Shown one piece after another: positions 1 through 12,600 of a stretch of DNA of 64,000 nucleotides. The translations under genes and the position numbers were made by a program. A model generated the notes under the pieces. That model worked only from the letters and a program-made list of their open reading frames with translations, was not told the origin of the DNA and did no database searches. The stretch is from Liolophura sinensis (Eukaryota; Mollusca; Polyplacophora; Chitonida; Chitonidae): assembly GCF_032854445.1 (NCBI RefSeq), contig NC_088295.1, forward strand, positions 59,561,249 through 59,625,248, in the 5' to 3' direction. Within the stretch, counting starts at the first letter, position 1. Each line of letters opens with the position of its first letter.

Positions 1-90
1 GAAGCTGTCGATACAAGTATATAAACTGTATTTTACAGACTATATGAAATTAGAGCGTTCAAGTGACAATTATTAATGTTCCAATTACAG

Positions 91-119
91 CAGTAACAGT
101 CCAAGAACCGCCGGAACGG
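91..119 (+). CDS. Gene 1 exon, type B (AVTVQEPPER)
   Basis: A 29-nt exon (2 + 27) between acceptor ccaattacag and donor gtaagaattg. With the G carried from an A exon it reads AVTVQEPPER. Two later copies (3738, 5312) read ALTIQEPPER. Confidence 0.6.
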
Positions 120-3100
120 GTAAGAATTGTTCACACGTCGTCTTACATAGAGAAACATAAGAAACTCATGGTGTTGAATTTTTTTAAACATTTGTTGCAG
201 CTGTGAAAAACAAGGGTATACATTCCTTTAGTGTGAAATCATAGTTTTGAATTGTACGCTTAAATCCTGTTATATAATAAAATATACAAGTAAATAAATG
301 ACCAGATGAAATACCCTAACTCACTTATCAAGCGATTTTAATCGAAAGGTGCATCTCCTATGCGGAAGAATATTTATCCTATAGAGGTCTGTCGACGTGA
401 CAAATAGATATAATCGATCGAACCGTGTGATCTTTTTGACCAAATTAACAATAACGGCTATCTCTGCTAAATCAGCGTGCAAGACACTGCTCACAGATAC
501 ATACATCATACATACATATCACTCGTCTAACTTTCCTTCAAGATCTCTTTGTTTCACACAAGTATGGTGTTGATATATATATATACATATGTGACATGTG
601 GAAAAGTTTGCCAGTAACTTGCTATGTGTCAGTGGTTTATGATTTCAGGTTAAAAATGAAAACTTGAGAAATTGAGAGGATGTTTGTAAAACGTTCCAGC
701 TGACCTAAACATTCCTTAAACTTCACAGTGGGTTGCTTAATGATTTTTACACTTCTGAGGATCGTTGAAGAACACTTGTTTTCCAAAAATATGTGCTTAC
801 TGCACGCGTGGGAAGTTCGTTAGTAACTTGTCAAATGTCAGTGGTTTACTTCGGGCACTTTGGTTTCCTGTAGTCATAAAATGACTGCCATCGTACGACT
901 GAAATATCCTTGGGGATATCAGTGAGATAAAAATGAAATAAGTAAATAAATTAGTTTGAAACAAGGCTGGCAAATATTAAGGTTGCACAAAATAGAAAAC
1001 GTACAAAGATTAGAACTTGTATAAGATTCTTAGAACTTTTTTTAAAAATGTCACACTTTTCTATTAAAGTATTAATTTTTTAAGAGTTAAATGATTGACT
1101 TTTCATCTACACAAACAATATTGCATTTGTTTTTACTTATTTCCAGGAGCCTATGGAAGAACCGTGGTGAGTATGACATAAACCGTGCAGTGTTGCACGA
1201 AGGAATGTTCTGCTATTTGCATGGACCGTCATTCCATTATGCACTGTAAAGACCTAAATCTACGGCACATAGAAAACGGATTTGTCAAAGGAAAAAGTTC
1301 ACCTGAAATTTTCTGGATGTTGGATCACCGCTGTTTATCTGTACAAGTAAATACTGAGTTGAACAAGAGAATGTGGGTGTTTTAAGCCTGGTATCTTTAC
1401 CGGCAGCACATCATTTGGAGTAATTCTTGACATGTTATACCCCATAAAACCTTTCAAGAACAATCAAGAACACGCAATTGGCCAATCATAAGCAGTATTT
1501 TTTGCAAATACGTCAGTTGGATGTCCGATACAATTGCTTACAAATGTTAAATATTTCATGACGTCACAATTGCTTTCATAGGGAATGGACTGAAAAGTAA
1601 AGTTGTCACGTGAAGGGGTGGTGGGACATCGGATGTGTTGGATCCATCGTTGCTATGACCTGAATCTATTCTTTATATGAACTTACTCTAATGCCAGAGG
1701 GGATGTCTGTTGCTTACTACTTGTTTCTATTAAGTGTAGATACATGAAAATTGCGTTTGATCCAAAGTATACATGGCATGATTTCAAAAGACAAAATAAA
1801 TCACTTTTATTGATGAATGTTAATCATGGGTGCGCGGATATTAGTCATGAAGCTAACCTAATAAAGCGTAATCGAGTACCTCTGACCCCTGGTATGTCCA
1901 GGGGGATTAATGGCATGCGCGGTCCGGTAGAGTTTACCGCAATGGCTCCAACTGCTACTGTTCTCTTGCTAGAGGCCATCAGTGTAAATGTGTGAAGTGT
2001 ATTTCAACGTGTAACATGGGATCTGTTCGCTCAAGTGACAATATTCTAATTACAGATCTTTTTGTTCCAGAGCTATTTCCTCCGCCAAAGCTACATGTAA
2101 GTATTGTTCCACATGTCATCTTACGTGAGGCAATCGACGAAAGTCATAATGTTAAATACATGAGTAGTTATTTGTTTTAAAACAGAAAAATATACTAATA
2201 TAAAAACCTAACTGATGCTGTGAAGGACAAACACTGACAAAGGCTGTTTTCATTAGCTTTGAAATGCACAACATGTGGGAGAGGCACTGCCCATCCATTG
2301 TCGTCGAATGGCGGAATATTATGCATGTCAGTGTCCACTTTCTGGGAAGTTGGCAAACCAATTTTTGTAACATTTCTCATAAAAAAATTGTGAAATTTTA
2401 TGATATAAATAGTAAAAATGCCATGATTCACCATTCAAAGTACAAAGGATTCAAAGGGTCTAAACTGTAATTTTTTGCCTTTAAAATTTAGTCCGCTGGA
2501 TTTATTTATTTATTTATTTATTTGATTGAGTGTTTTACGCCGTACTCAAGAATATTTTACTTAAACGACGGCAGCCAGATTATGGTGGGAGGAAACCGGG
2601 CAGAGCCGGGAGAAACCCACGACCATCCGCAGTTGCTGCAAGACTTCCCACTTTCGACCGGAGAGGAAGCCAGCATGAGCTGGATTTGAACTCACGTGCG
2701 ACCGCATTGGTAAGAGACTCCTGTAACTAGCTTAAATACCATTATCTGGGCTGTCTGATTTTCGGGTTACACAAAGTGAATAAAAGCGAAAAATCTAGGT
2801 TGTAGAATTGTCAAAGCATGTAAAATTTTATAACGCTGTTATCATTATAAGAAATTGCTTATGGAACCAGGTATTAAGTTTAGACTATTTGTTTGATATG
2901 CACACAAGGGCATTTTACTTGTTTTTGCCTTACTACAGATACCCGATAAAGTCTGGGCGGGTGAGTATTACAAATTCGGTGCATGTTGTTTAAAATTCCT
3001 GTAGAACATATTTCACTGTTTACAAAATGTAAAAACTTTAGTGTAAAGCAAAAGAGAATAAGCAAAAAGTATTTCTGAGATTTATAAATTCCTGGGTGAA

Positions 3101-6100
3101 GGGCTTCCGTTCCCTCTGAACAATAAATTGTTGAGCCTGTATAAGTGGATATTGAGCTTTGTTTGAACTCCGTGTACTTGGACTTAAATCAAATATTTGG
3201 AAGTTTTACGCCTGATGTCTCAAGATTATTTTCTTGTTTATATGTGACGACACAAACTATTTTGAGTAGTTCTGTAGACCAGTGGCGTTTGAGAAATTGC
3301 TATTAACCACTCTGTGCATTTGATCAGCTAAATGTACTTAAGCCATGATGCTAGAGTGTTTGTGATTTGCTGCCGTTTGTTTGTGTTAAGTGTATATACA
3401 CGTGTGTTTCCTTTGATCTAAAGTATACATTACATGACTGAAACTGACACATAAATCATTTTATTGATGAATGTTGATTATGGACCCGTGCGCCGATATT
3501 AGTAAGCCTAAGACTAAGTATACCCCAGTCGAGTATCTAGACACTGCTATATACGTGCCCTAGATAAATGGGCATATGCGGGTACAGTACAGTTTACGGC
3601 TATTTCTTTAATTTTTCGTCTTCATTGGCTGAGGCATTCTCTTGTCAGAAGCTGTCGATACAAGTATATAAACTGTATTTTACAGACTATATGAAATTAG
3701 AGCGTTCAAGTGACAATTATTAATGTTCTAATTACAGCACTTACAATCCAAGAACCGCCTGAACGGGTAAGAATTGTTCACACGTCGTCTTACATAGAGA
3801 AACATAAGAAACTCATTGTGTTGAATTTTTTTAAACATTTGTTGCAGCTGTGAAAAACAAGGGTATACATTCCTTTAGTGTGAAATCAGAGTTTTGAATT
3901 GCACGCTTAAATCCTGTTATATAATAAAATATACAAGTAAATAAATGACCAATTCAAATCCCCTAACTCACTCATCAAGTGATTTTAATCGAAAGGTGCA
4001 TCTCCTATGCGGAAGAATATTTATCCTATAGAGTCTGTCGACGTGACAAATAGATATAATCGATCGAACGGTGTGATCTTTTGACCAAATTAACAATAAC
4101 GGCTATCTCTGCTAAATCAGCGTGCAACACACGGCTCACACATACATACATCATACATACATATCACTCGTCTAACTTTCCTTCAAGATCCCTTTGTTTC
4201 ACACAAGTATGGTGTTGATATATATATATATATATATATATATGTGACATGTGGAAAAGTTTGCCAGTAACTTGCTATGTGTCAGTGGTTTATGATTTAA
4301 GGTTAAAAATGAAACGTGAGAAATTGAGAGGTTGTGTGTAAAACGTTCCAGCTGACCTAAACATTCCTTAAACTTCACAGTGATTTGCTTAATGATTTTT
4401 ACACTTCTGAGGATCGTTGAAGACCACTTGTTTTCCAAAAATATGTGCTTACTCCACGCGTGGGGAAGTTCGTTAGTAACTTGTCAAATGTCAGTGGTTT
4501 ACCTCGGGCACTTTGGTTTCCTGTAGTCATAAAATGACTGCCATCGTACAACTGAAATATCCTTGGGGATATCAGTAAGGAAAAAAAATGAAATAAGTAA
4601 ATAAATTAGTTTGAAACAAGGCTGGCAAATATTAAGGTTGCACAAAATAGAAAACGTACAAAAATAGGAACTTGTAAAAGATTCTTAGAACTTTTTTTTT
4701 TAAAATGTCACACTTTTCTATTAAAGTATTAATTTTTTAAGAGTTAATGATTGACTTTTCATCTACACAAACAATATTGCATTTGTTTTTACTTATTTCC
4801 AGGAGCCTATGGAAGAACTTGGTGAGTATGACATAAACCGTGCAGTGTTGCACGAAGGAATGTTCTGCTATTTGCATGGACCACTCTGTGCATTTGATCA
4901 GCTAAATGTACTTAAGCCACGATGCTAGAGTGTGTGTGATTTGCTGCCGTTTGTTTGTGTTAAGTGTATATACACGTGTGTTTCCTTTGATCTAAAGTAT
5001 ACATTACATGACTGAAACTGACACATAAATCATTTTATTGATGAATGTTGATTATGGACCCGTGCGCCGATATTAGTAAGCCTAAGACTAAGTATACCCC
5101 AGTCGAGTATCTAGACACTGCTATATACGTGCCCTAGATAAATGGGCATATGCGGGTACAGTACAGTTTACGGCTATTTCTCTAATTGTTCGTTTTCGTT
5201 GGCTGAGGCATTCTCTTGCCAGAAGCTGTCGATACAAGTATATAAACTGTATTTTACAGACTATATGAAATTAGAGCGTTCAAGTGACAATTATTAATGT
5301 TCTTATTACAGCACTTACAATCCAAGAACCGCCTGAACGGGTAAGAATTGTTCACACGTCGTCTTACATAGAGAAACATAAGAAACTCATTGTGTTGAAT
5401 TTTTTAAACATTTGTTGCAGCTGTGAAAAACAAGGGTATACATTCCTTTAGTGTGAAATCACAGTTTTGAGTTGTTCGCTGAAATCTTGTTATATAATAA
5501 AATATACAAGTAAATAAATTACCAATTCAAATCCCCTAACTCACTCATCAAGTGATTTTAATCGAAAGGTGCATCTCCTATGCGGAAGAATATTTATCCT
5601 ATAGAGTCTGTCGACGTGACAAATAGATATAATCGATCTCACCGTGTGATCTTTTGACCAAATTAACAATAACGGCTATCTCTGCTAAATCAGCGTGCAA
5701 CACACGGCTCACAGATACATACATCATACATACATATCACTCGTATAACTTTCCTTCAAGATCCCTTTGTTTCACACAAGTATGGTGTTGATACATATAT
5801 ATGTGACACGTGGAAAACTTTGCCAGTAACTTGTCATGTGTCAGTGGTTTATGATTTCAGGTTAAAAATGAAAACTTGAGAAATTGAGAGGTTGTGTGTA
5901 AAACGTTCCAGCTGACCTTAATATTCCTTAAACTTCACAGTGATTTGCTTAATGATTTTTACACTCCTGAGGATCGTTGAAGAACACTTGTCTTCCACAA
6001 ATATATGCTTACTCCACGCGTGGGGAAGTTCGTTAGTAACTTGTCAAATGTCAGTGGTTTACCTCGGGCACTTTGGTTTCCTGTAGTCATAAAATGACTG

Positions 6101-9100
6101 CCATCGTAAGACTGAAATATCCTTGGGGATATCAGTGAGATAAAAATGAAATAAGTAAATAAATTAGTTTGAAACAAGGCTGGCAAATATTAAGGTTGCA
6201 CAAAATAGAAAAAGTACAAAGATAAGAACTTGTATAAGATTCTTAGAACTTTTTTTAAAAATGTCACACTTTTCTATTAAAGTATTAATTTTTTAAGAGT
6301 TAATGATTGACTTTTCATCTACACAAACAATATTGCATTTGTTTTTACTTATTTCCAGGAGCCTATGGAAGACCGTGGTGAGTATGACATAAACGGTGCA
6401 GTGTTGCACGAAGGAATGTTCTGCTATTTGCATGGACGTCATTCCATTATGCACTGTAAAGACCTAAATCTACGGCACATAGAAAACGGCTTTGTCAAAG
6501 GAAAAGTTCACCTGAAATTTTCTGGATGTTGGATCACCGCTGTTTATCTGTACAAGTAAATACTGAGTTGAACAAGAGAATGTGGGCGTTTTAAGCCTGG
6601 TGTCTTTACCGGCTGCACATCATTTGGAGTAATTCTTGACATGTTATACCCCATAAAACCTTTCAAGAACAATCAAGAACACGCAATTGGCCAATCATAA
6701 GCAGTATTTTTTGCAAATACGTCAGTTGGATGTCCGATACATTGCTTACAAATGTTAAATATTTCATGACGTCACAATTGCTTTCATAGGGAATGGATTG
6801 AAAAGTAAAGTTGTCACGTGAAGGGGTGGTGGGACATCGGATGTGTTGGATCCATCCATTGCTATGACCTGAATCTATTCTTTATATGAACTTACTCTAA
6901 TGCCAGAGGGGATGTCTGCGTTTGATCCAAAGTATACATGGCATGATTTCAAAAGACAAATAAATCACTTTTATTGATGAATGTTAATCATGGGTGCGCG
7001 GATATTAGTCATGAAGCTAACCTAAATAAACCGTAATCGAGTAGTCTGATCCCTGGTATGTCCAGGGGATTAATGGCATGCGCGGTCCGGTAGAGCTTAC
7101 CGCTATGGCTCCAACTGCTACTGTTCTCTTGCTAGAGGCCATCAGTGTAAATGTGTGAAGTGTATTTCAACGTTTACATGGGATCTGATCGCTCAAGTGA
7201 CAATCATTCATATTCTAATTACAGATCTTTTTGTTCCAGAGCTATTTCCTCCGCCAAAGCTACATGTAAGTATTGTTCACATGTCATCTTACGTGAGGCA
7301 ATCGACGAAAGTCATAATGTTAAATACATGAGTAGTTATTTGTTTTAACAGAAAATATACTAATATAAAAACCTAACTGATGCTGTGACGGACAAACACT
7401 GACAGAGGTTGTTTTCAGTAGCTTTGAAATGCACAACATGTGGGAGAGGCACTGCTACCCACGGCGTCGAATGGCGGAATATGATGCATGTCAGTGTCCA
7501 TTTTCTGGGAAGTTTCTCATAAAAAAATTGTGAAATTTTATGATATAAATAGTAAAAATGCCATGATTCACCATTCAAAGTACAAAGGATTCAAAGGGTC
7601 TAAACTGTAATTTTTGCCTTTAAATTTAGTCCGCTGGATTTATTTATTTATTTATTTATTTGATTGGTGTTTTACGCCGTACTAAAGAATATTTTACTTA
7701 CACGACGGCAGCCAGCATTATGGTGGGAGGAAACCGGGCAGAGCGCGGGAGAAACCCACGACCATCCGCAGGTTGCTGCAAGACCTTCCCACTTACGGCC
7801 GGAGAGGAAGCCAGCATGAGCTGGATTTGAACTCACAACGACCGCATTTGTAAGAGACTCCTGGGTCATTATGGTATGGTAGCGCGCTAACCATCTGAGC
7901 CATGTGGGAAGGTGTGGCAGCAACCTGCGGATGGTCGTGGGTTTCCCCCGGGCTCTGCCCGGTTTCCGCCCACCATAATGCTGGCCGCCGTCGTATAAGT
8001 GAAATATTCTTGAGTACGGCGTAAAACACCAATCAAAAAAAAAAAAAAAATCTCCTGCCATATAGGGGAAGACAAAGTGCGGATGATCGGGGTTTCCCCC
8101 TAGCTGTGGTCGGTTTTCTCCCACCATGATGCTGTATAAATGAAATGTTCTTGAGTGCGGCATAAAACAATCAAATAAATAAAACAAACAAAAAGAAATA
8201 AATATTTCATGCTCGTCATTCACTGAATTCACACAATCCTGGATCACAGATAATGTCGCCACCAGGGAGGCCCTGAATTACCTCCCTTGTTAAAGGACAG
8301 CGACTATGACGTAACGCGAGATTAGCTTTGAGGCGTGAAACTATGAGAACTGGGGCCACGCCTATGTCAGCATGCAGTATGTCGGATGTGTCACGACAGT
8401 GACAAACTATTTTCTTCGCAACAGAACTGGAAGAGAAAAAAAAAACATGCCTGAGAGAAGCAGAAATATGGAAAAATCTTAAATGAAGTAGATGTGTTAC
8501 AGCTTAAGCTGTCTATTGTATGTCATTAGAATCAGGCTTTAAATAATTATCTCCAAAAATATAAAACAATTATTCTGGGCTTTCTAAATAAGTTGCAAAC
8601 TTAAGACCTGTCTTAAAGCTGGATCATCACCTGGTTTAGGACGCTTTAACTCCGAGACTTGTCATTAGGTATTTCTGAGGTCCCACCTAACCAAGACAAA
8701 TTCCTGAAAACATCTTTTAAACGTGAGAGTAACCTCGAGGAAGATAACTCCATGCTTCCGTAATTCATCTCATACTGCCACAATTACAGGTATAGCTTAG
8801 CTGTGAACTTTTTAACATGGAATTGATAGCCGGCCGATGCCGAGTTCATGCCTTCAGTCATTAGGACAATGCGGTGCTGTTTCAAACCCTCCCCTGGGCA
8901 GGGAAATTGTAGATTCCATAGGTCCTATACTGTTTTGATACTGATGGGGATCACGAAGCCCTCTTAGAGTTAAGTCAGAACTTCTATCATTAAATTTGGT
9001 ATGTTACTTTCCGTTATTTTAGCTGAAATCTGTTGTACCATTACTTACCCAGAATTTAGGTTGTCAAGCAAAACTTTGACTGTTAAACATACGAAACAAC

Positions 9101-9400
9101 AATTTTAAAGTGATTTGAAAGTTTGAATAAAGTCTAAGATCGTGATTGTTATATATACAGGAGATCTAAGGTCATAGTGAAATAAAACCGTCAGACGTTC
9201 ACTGAAGACCACTTGTCTTCGCATACCTCACATGGGGAAGTTCGGTTTGGTTTCCCCTTAATCATAAACCTAACAGTCAGCGTATAAGTGCAAAATTGTT
9301 AAGTATGGGGGCTAAAAAATGGCTTCAGAGTTAATGTTGATAAACTAACGAATTATTTTCACTTGTTTGCAGTGATTTCCGGATCTTCCACGCCCGAATT
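91..9400 (+). CDS. Gene 1 (partial): micro-exon repeat gene, 3' part
   Basis: Not recognised as a named family. Ten short segments flanked by pyrimidine-rich AG acceptors and GTAAG or GTGAG donors lie at 91-119, 1147-1166, 2056-2096, 2939-2960, 3738-3766, 4803-4821, 5312-5340, 6359-6377, 7225-7265 and 9373-9400. They alternate between phase 1-to-0 (type B) and phase 0-to-1 (type A), so any intact neighbours join in frame. The full genomic unit spells AVTVQEPPER, EPMEDR, DLFVPELFPPPKLH and IPDKVWA, 37 residues that are proline-rich and acidic, with no cysteine. The 5' end, with any signal peptide, lies before the window. The introns just after the A exons match those of the gene at 21.8-45.9 kb, so the two are paralogues. 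Two exons look damaged (1147-1166 and 9373-9400), so this may be a decaying gene or contain assembly errors. Confidence 0.55.
1147..1166 (+). CDS. Gene 1 exon, type A, with one extra base
   Basis: Acceptor ttatttccag and donor gtgagtatgac are intact, but this copy is 20 nt while the homologues at 4803 and 6359 are 19 nt. The extra A (GAAGAACCG against GAAGACCG) shifts the frame and would create a TGA across the junction with the next exon (2056). It is either a damaged copy or a sequence error. Confidence 0.5.
2056..2096 (+). CDS. Gene 1 exon, type B (DLFVPELFPPPKLH)
   Basis: A 41-nt exon (2 + 39) between attctaattacag and gtaagtattg. The carried G completes GAT, giving DLFVPELFPPPKLH. It is identical to the exon at 7225-7265. 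Confidence 0.6.
2501..2723 (-). mobile_element. tRNA-derived SINE (family 1), 5'-truncated
   Basis: On the minus strand it has the GAGTTCAA-like B box region, the body (CCGCAGGTTGC-like, GGCCGCCGTCGTATAAG-like) and an AAATA-repeat tail. The same insertion is present at 7639 in segment 3, so it predates the segmental duplication. Confidence 0.75.
2939..2960 (+). CDS. Gene 1 exon, type A (IPDKVWA)
   Basis: A 22-nt exon (21 + 1) between ttgccttactacag and gtgagtattac, reading IPDKVWA and leaving a G that completes the alanine of the next B exon. The following intron resembles the post-A intron of the other units. Confidence 0.55.
3738..3766 (+). CDS. Gene 1 exon, type B (ALTIQEPPER)
   Basis: A 29-nt copy of the exon at 91-119 with the same acceptor and gtaagaattg donor, in the second tandem genomic segment. 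Confidence 0.6.
4219..4243. repeat. TA microsatellite
   Basis: About twelve TA dinucleotides. The equivalent sites in the other gene 1 segments (near 575 and 5790) have shorter TA tracts. Confidence 0.8.
4803..4821 (+). CDS. Gene 1 exon, type A (EPMEEL)
   Basis: A 19-nt exon between ttatttccag and gtgagtatgac, reading EPMEEL plus one base. It belongs to the shortened second segment, whose following B and A exons are deleted. Confidence 0.6.
5312..5340 (+). CDS. Gene 1 exon, type B (ALTIQEPPER)
   Basis: Third copy of the 29-nt exon, between tcttattacag and gtaagaattg. It joins in frame to the preceding 19-nt exon at 4803. Confidence 0.6.
6359..6377 (+). CDS. Gene 1 exon, type A (EPMEDR)
   Basis: Intact 19-nt exon between atttccag and gtgagtatgac, reading EPMEDR plus one base. 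It is the reference for judging the 20-nt copy at 1147. Confidence 0.6.
7225..7265 (+). CDS. Gene 1 exon, type B (DLFVPELFPPPKLH)
   Basis: A 41-nt copy of the exon at 2056-2096 in the third genomic segment, with the same splice sites. No copy of the IPDKVWA exon follows it; the next A-like exon is at 9373. Confidence 0.6.
7639..7903 (-). mobile_element. tRNA-derived SINE (family 1)
   Basis: Near full length: on the minus strand an A-box region (TGGCTCAGATGG-like near 7890-7903), a B box, the body and an AAATA tail. It abuts a plus-strand copy of the same family. Confidence 0.75.
7904..8050 (+). mobile_element. SINE (family 1) 3' half, opposite orientation
   Basis: Runs from GTGGGAAGGT through CAACCTGCGGATGGTCGTGG and CCGCCGTCGTATAAGTGAA to a poly-A tail at about 8035-8050. 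With the preceding minus-strand copy it forms a large inverted repeat. Confidence 0.75.
8051..8195 (+). mobile_element. Diverged SINE (family 1) fragment
   Basis: Degraded 3' body (gtgcggatgatcggggtttc ... cttgagtgcggcataaaaca) followed by an A-rich tail. Only the last half of the element is present. Confidence 0.55.
9373..9400 (+). CDS. Gene 1 A-type exon beginning with TGA
   Basis: A 28-nt segment (27 + 1) between cacttgtttgcag and gtgagtattacg. The intron that follows matches post-A introns elsewhere, so it is a true A-exon homologue. In phase 0 the first codon is TGA, followed by FPDLPRPN. Either the gene stops here or the exon is dead. No convincing B exon was found downstream. Confidence 0.4.
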
Positions 9401-9636
9401 GTGAGTATTACGTAATAGTAGCATTCTTGCGCGACGGTCCTGTGTAAAATATTTTGCTATTATAAAGATTTTATTTCGTTATATACTGCAAAGACATAAG
9501 CCTAAGGTAAACAGAAAACGAACTCGTTAAATGGAAAATCCACCTTAGATTTCTTACATCCTCCAGTTTTATAACGTGTTTTATTACACGTACAATTAAC
9601 CACTTATACGTAACTGTATCACTGAAACTGAGCTGT

Positions 9637-9642
9637 AATAAA
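9637..9642 (+). other. Possible polyadenylation signal (AATAAA)
   Basis: Lies about 240 bp after the A-type exon that begins with TGA. It could end gene 1, but single AATAAA motifs are common in AT-rich DNA. Confidence 0.2.
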
Positions 9643-9659
9643 GTCGCACTGAGGAAGTA

Positions 9660-12600
9660 TAGTTTAATTCTTTTTCGAGAAGAAATTATTCTTTCATATT
9701 ATGTAAAATTTCATTTGATTTCTTCTGACTTTTGCTAACGTTTTGGAATAACCATGCATAGAACATTGTCATGTGGTGGAAAAAGTCATGAAACATGGAC
9801 TCAGTGCAAAGGACAACAGTATGAAAAGTGACACTAGAGTAGCGACAAAAGAGTGATGGTTGGCAAATGGTCCACACCTAATCCGGGTTGTTGTCAAATC
9901 ACCTTAGTTTGGTTTTTATTGTAACTGTTCATGTAAATGCTTAAAAGGTATCAACTGATGTATACCTTAACAGCATGGCTTAAGCAGAAGTAGGTAAAAC
10001 AAATTCTTCAGTTGAACAAGGTATGCAGTTATGCTAAATGCAGTGACGTCACTAGTTTAAATATACCTTTGGATATACCATCGTTCTGAGTGTTGATTTT
10101 TTCTTTCTTTTCTTTTATGTCTGAACTTTGAAGTGGCACCAGCCCGCTGTCTCCCATACATAGACATATTTATCTGAATGTATATGTTCACACCACGCGG
10201 TTACCTACCTTATACTCTAATTTGGGATGTACGTATATACACAATGTTCGTTAAAGTGCACCACTTTTCTCCTAATTTGGGACTTGTTTTCTTCCTCAAT
10301 TCGTTTACTCCTAAAACTTTAGGTGTTAAAGCTTACAGAATTCATGTACGTGTTAACAAATAAATGTCCTACTCTCCATGCAGTGGTTTTGTCTTCTGCT
10401 TGTTAATTTATTTATCTCTCCTAACTACTTCATAATTTGTTCAAAGGTAATATTTTATAGAATAATAGGAACCGTGGAAAACTTGTTTTCTTATTCTCTT
10501 ATCAACTGATTTTAGCCATTCACATTTTATATAGTTAAATGAATATTTAGCTGATTAAATTAGTCCGAGTGAGATTCATTAATCAGGTGACTGATTGTTC
10601 ATCACGATTGATTGTTTTAATTGGTTGCTAATAAATTCAGTGGTGAAAAGAATGAGTGGTCCATGTTAACATTGCATAAAGTGTTAAATTTCCAGTCTGA
10701 CTTCATTACCAAAGGTATCTCGCTTTGGCCAATGAGCTAGCGTGATGGAATTCAACCGGAATTCGTGACTTTAGGCCAGGAGGTTTGTCCAGTCAATACG
10801 GTTTGCTCCACCAAGAAACCGGTCGTCGTCATGTATTTGTGGAAAAAGTCTTGAGTAAGTTGTTAAATCTAGGCATCAAAACAGACATTCGTCAACCAAA
10901 ATTGGACGTTCCAGGCCAATAACTGTAAAGCCAGTTCCCAAAACAACGTTCAACACAAACCACCGAATAAACTAAGAAAGTGCAACCAAAAGTACGATAT
11001 AAAGACAGATTCATGCAAGATTCAAGAGAAGCAGTCAGCGGTTTTGAGTGATGTTGGAAAGACGCAAGGAATGTTCTAGGTGAATGTCAGTCCATTTCAC
11101 ATTAGCATATTCACTCATTTATGCTCTGGGTTGTTGCTTGACTAAATTTTTTCCAGTATCATATCAAAGACCTCAAAAACAAACTGACGTCAAAACGCAT
11201 CAGGTGTAAATTGGTCATAGACTAAATACAGTAGTCGTCGTGACATTATGGTTGAAAAACAACTCTCCGTCTCCACTCTTCTTAGCTGAAATCTTTTCTC
11301 CAGTAAGAATTTACTCCTGTGCAGACTTTCTCTTTGAGGTAGTGTTTTTGGACATGTTTAACAAAAGTGTATATACTTGATCACCACCAGCTTTCAGGAT
11401 AAGATCTTTTGGAATACCCGCCCTGTTAGATCATTTTGATCACTGGGTGGGCGAATGAAAGTGATGGTAAAAAATTGTGGCCTCCGGCATATATAACCGT
11501 CACTATAGTTACTATAGTATATACAACGTTATTGAAACACGTGTTAAATGGGTAAAGAAAGTTTGAAGGCATATATATCATCTGTTAACTGACGACAACA
11601 AAGAATTCTGAATAAAGCCACATTGACCCAGTGTGACAGTCGAGTCGTTTGTGGCATTCGACAAATCCAATCATATTATATCTGTAGGTATGTATATATG
11701 CTTTGGGTTTAACGTCCTACTTAGCAATTTTTCAGTCATATAACAATTATGTGTTATGAAGCAGACCAAGTTCTCCTATGTTGGATTTCACTTGTCGATT
11801 TGAAGATTCTACCGATACTCGCCCCGTGTGGACACGGCTTAACTTTCCACAAATGACAGTGTACTAAATTGTTATTAACATCATTGCATGTTTTTCTTGA
11901 TTAATTCTAATACATGGTACTTGGGGGCGGTATAAGTTTTATCGCTTAAACGAACAGTTAGAATAAAACTCTAAATGGGATAATCTACCAAGAGCCTGGC
12001 ACCATGATTTAAGCACAATTAGGTAAAAAAAAAACAAACAAACAAAAAACAACACACATACACACACACAGTGATGTTAATAGCAATTTAGTACACGCGG
12101 TTGGTCGAGAGTTATGCCCCGTAGACACTGGGATTATCGGAGAACTCGTCAAATTGATGTGATGCAGTGGTGTTCATAGCAGTCTGTTAGACTTCACTGC
12201 TCTATAATTATTCAAAATGCTGTGTTCTCATCATATTTAACATACAAAACATTAAACCAATGCACGCGTGTCTCAAATGTTCAACCAATGGAGGTGGTAA
12301 AATTATTTTGTGGTACTACAACTACACTGAATGCATTTTAGGGTCATGCATTACTAGTTTTTTGTTTATGGTTCAAAATTTCAAGGCAAGAGAATCACAG
12401 CCAGATTACAGCAATATGCTAGGCACAAATGTTAAGCGTTTGAGAAGCCCAAGCCTCACGCATGGACAAAACATCGCCATAATCAGCAAGCTAAGTAGAG
12501 CCCAATAAAAGAGGCTTTTGTTTCTTTGTGAAAAAGGCAACAGATGGTTGCTCTTTGCAATAAAGTTGACATCTGTACGAACTTAGGGGAATAAGATCTG

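Larger units (their letters stand above)
1..7640 (+). repeat. Three tandem genomic segments of gene 1
   Basis: Segments begin with the same sequence (gaagctgtcgatacaagtat) at 1, 3649 and 5221. Segment 1 is about 3.65 kb, segment 2 only about 1.57 kb, and segment 3 follows segment 1 until the SINE near 7640. Segment 2 jumps at about 4882 from the equivalent of 1229 to the equivalent of 3299. Confidence 0.85.

Noticed and set aside
7672-8262. A 196-codon frame on the minus strand
   Set aside because: It runs through three SINE copies, and its peptide repeats the translation of SINE sequence.
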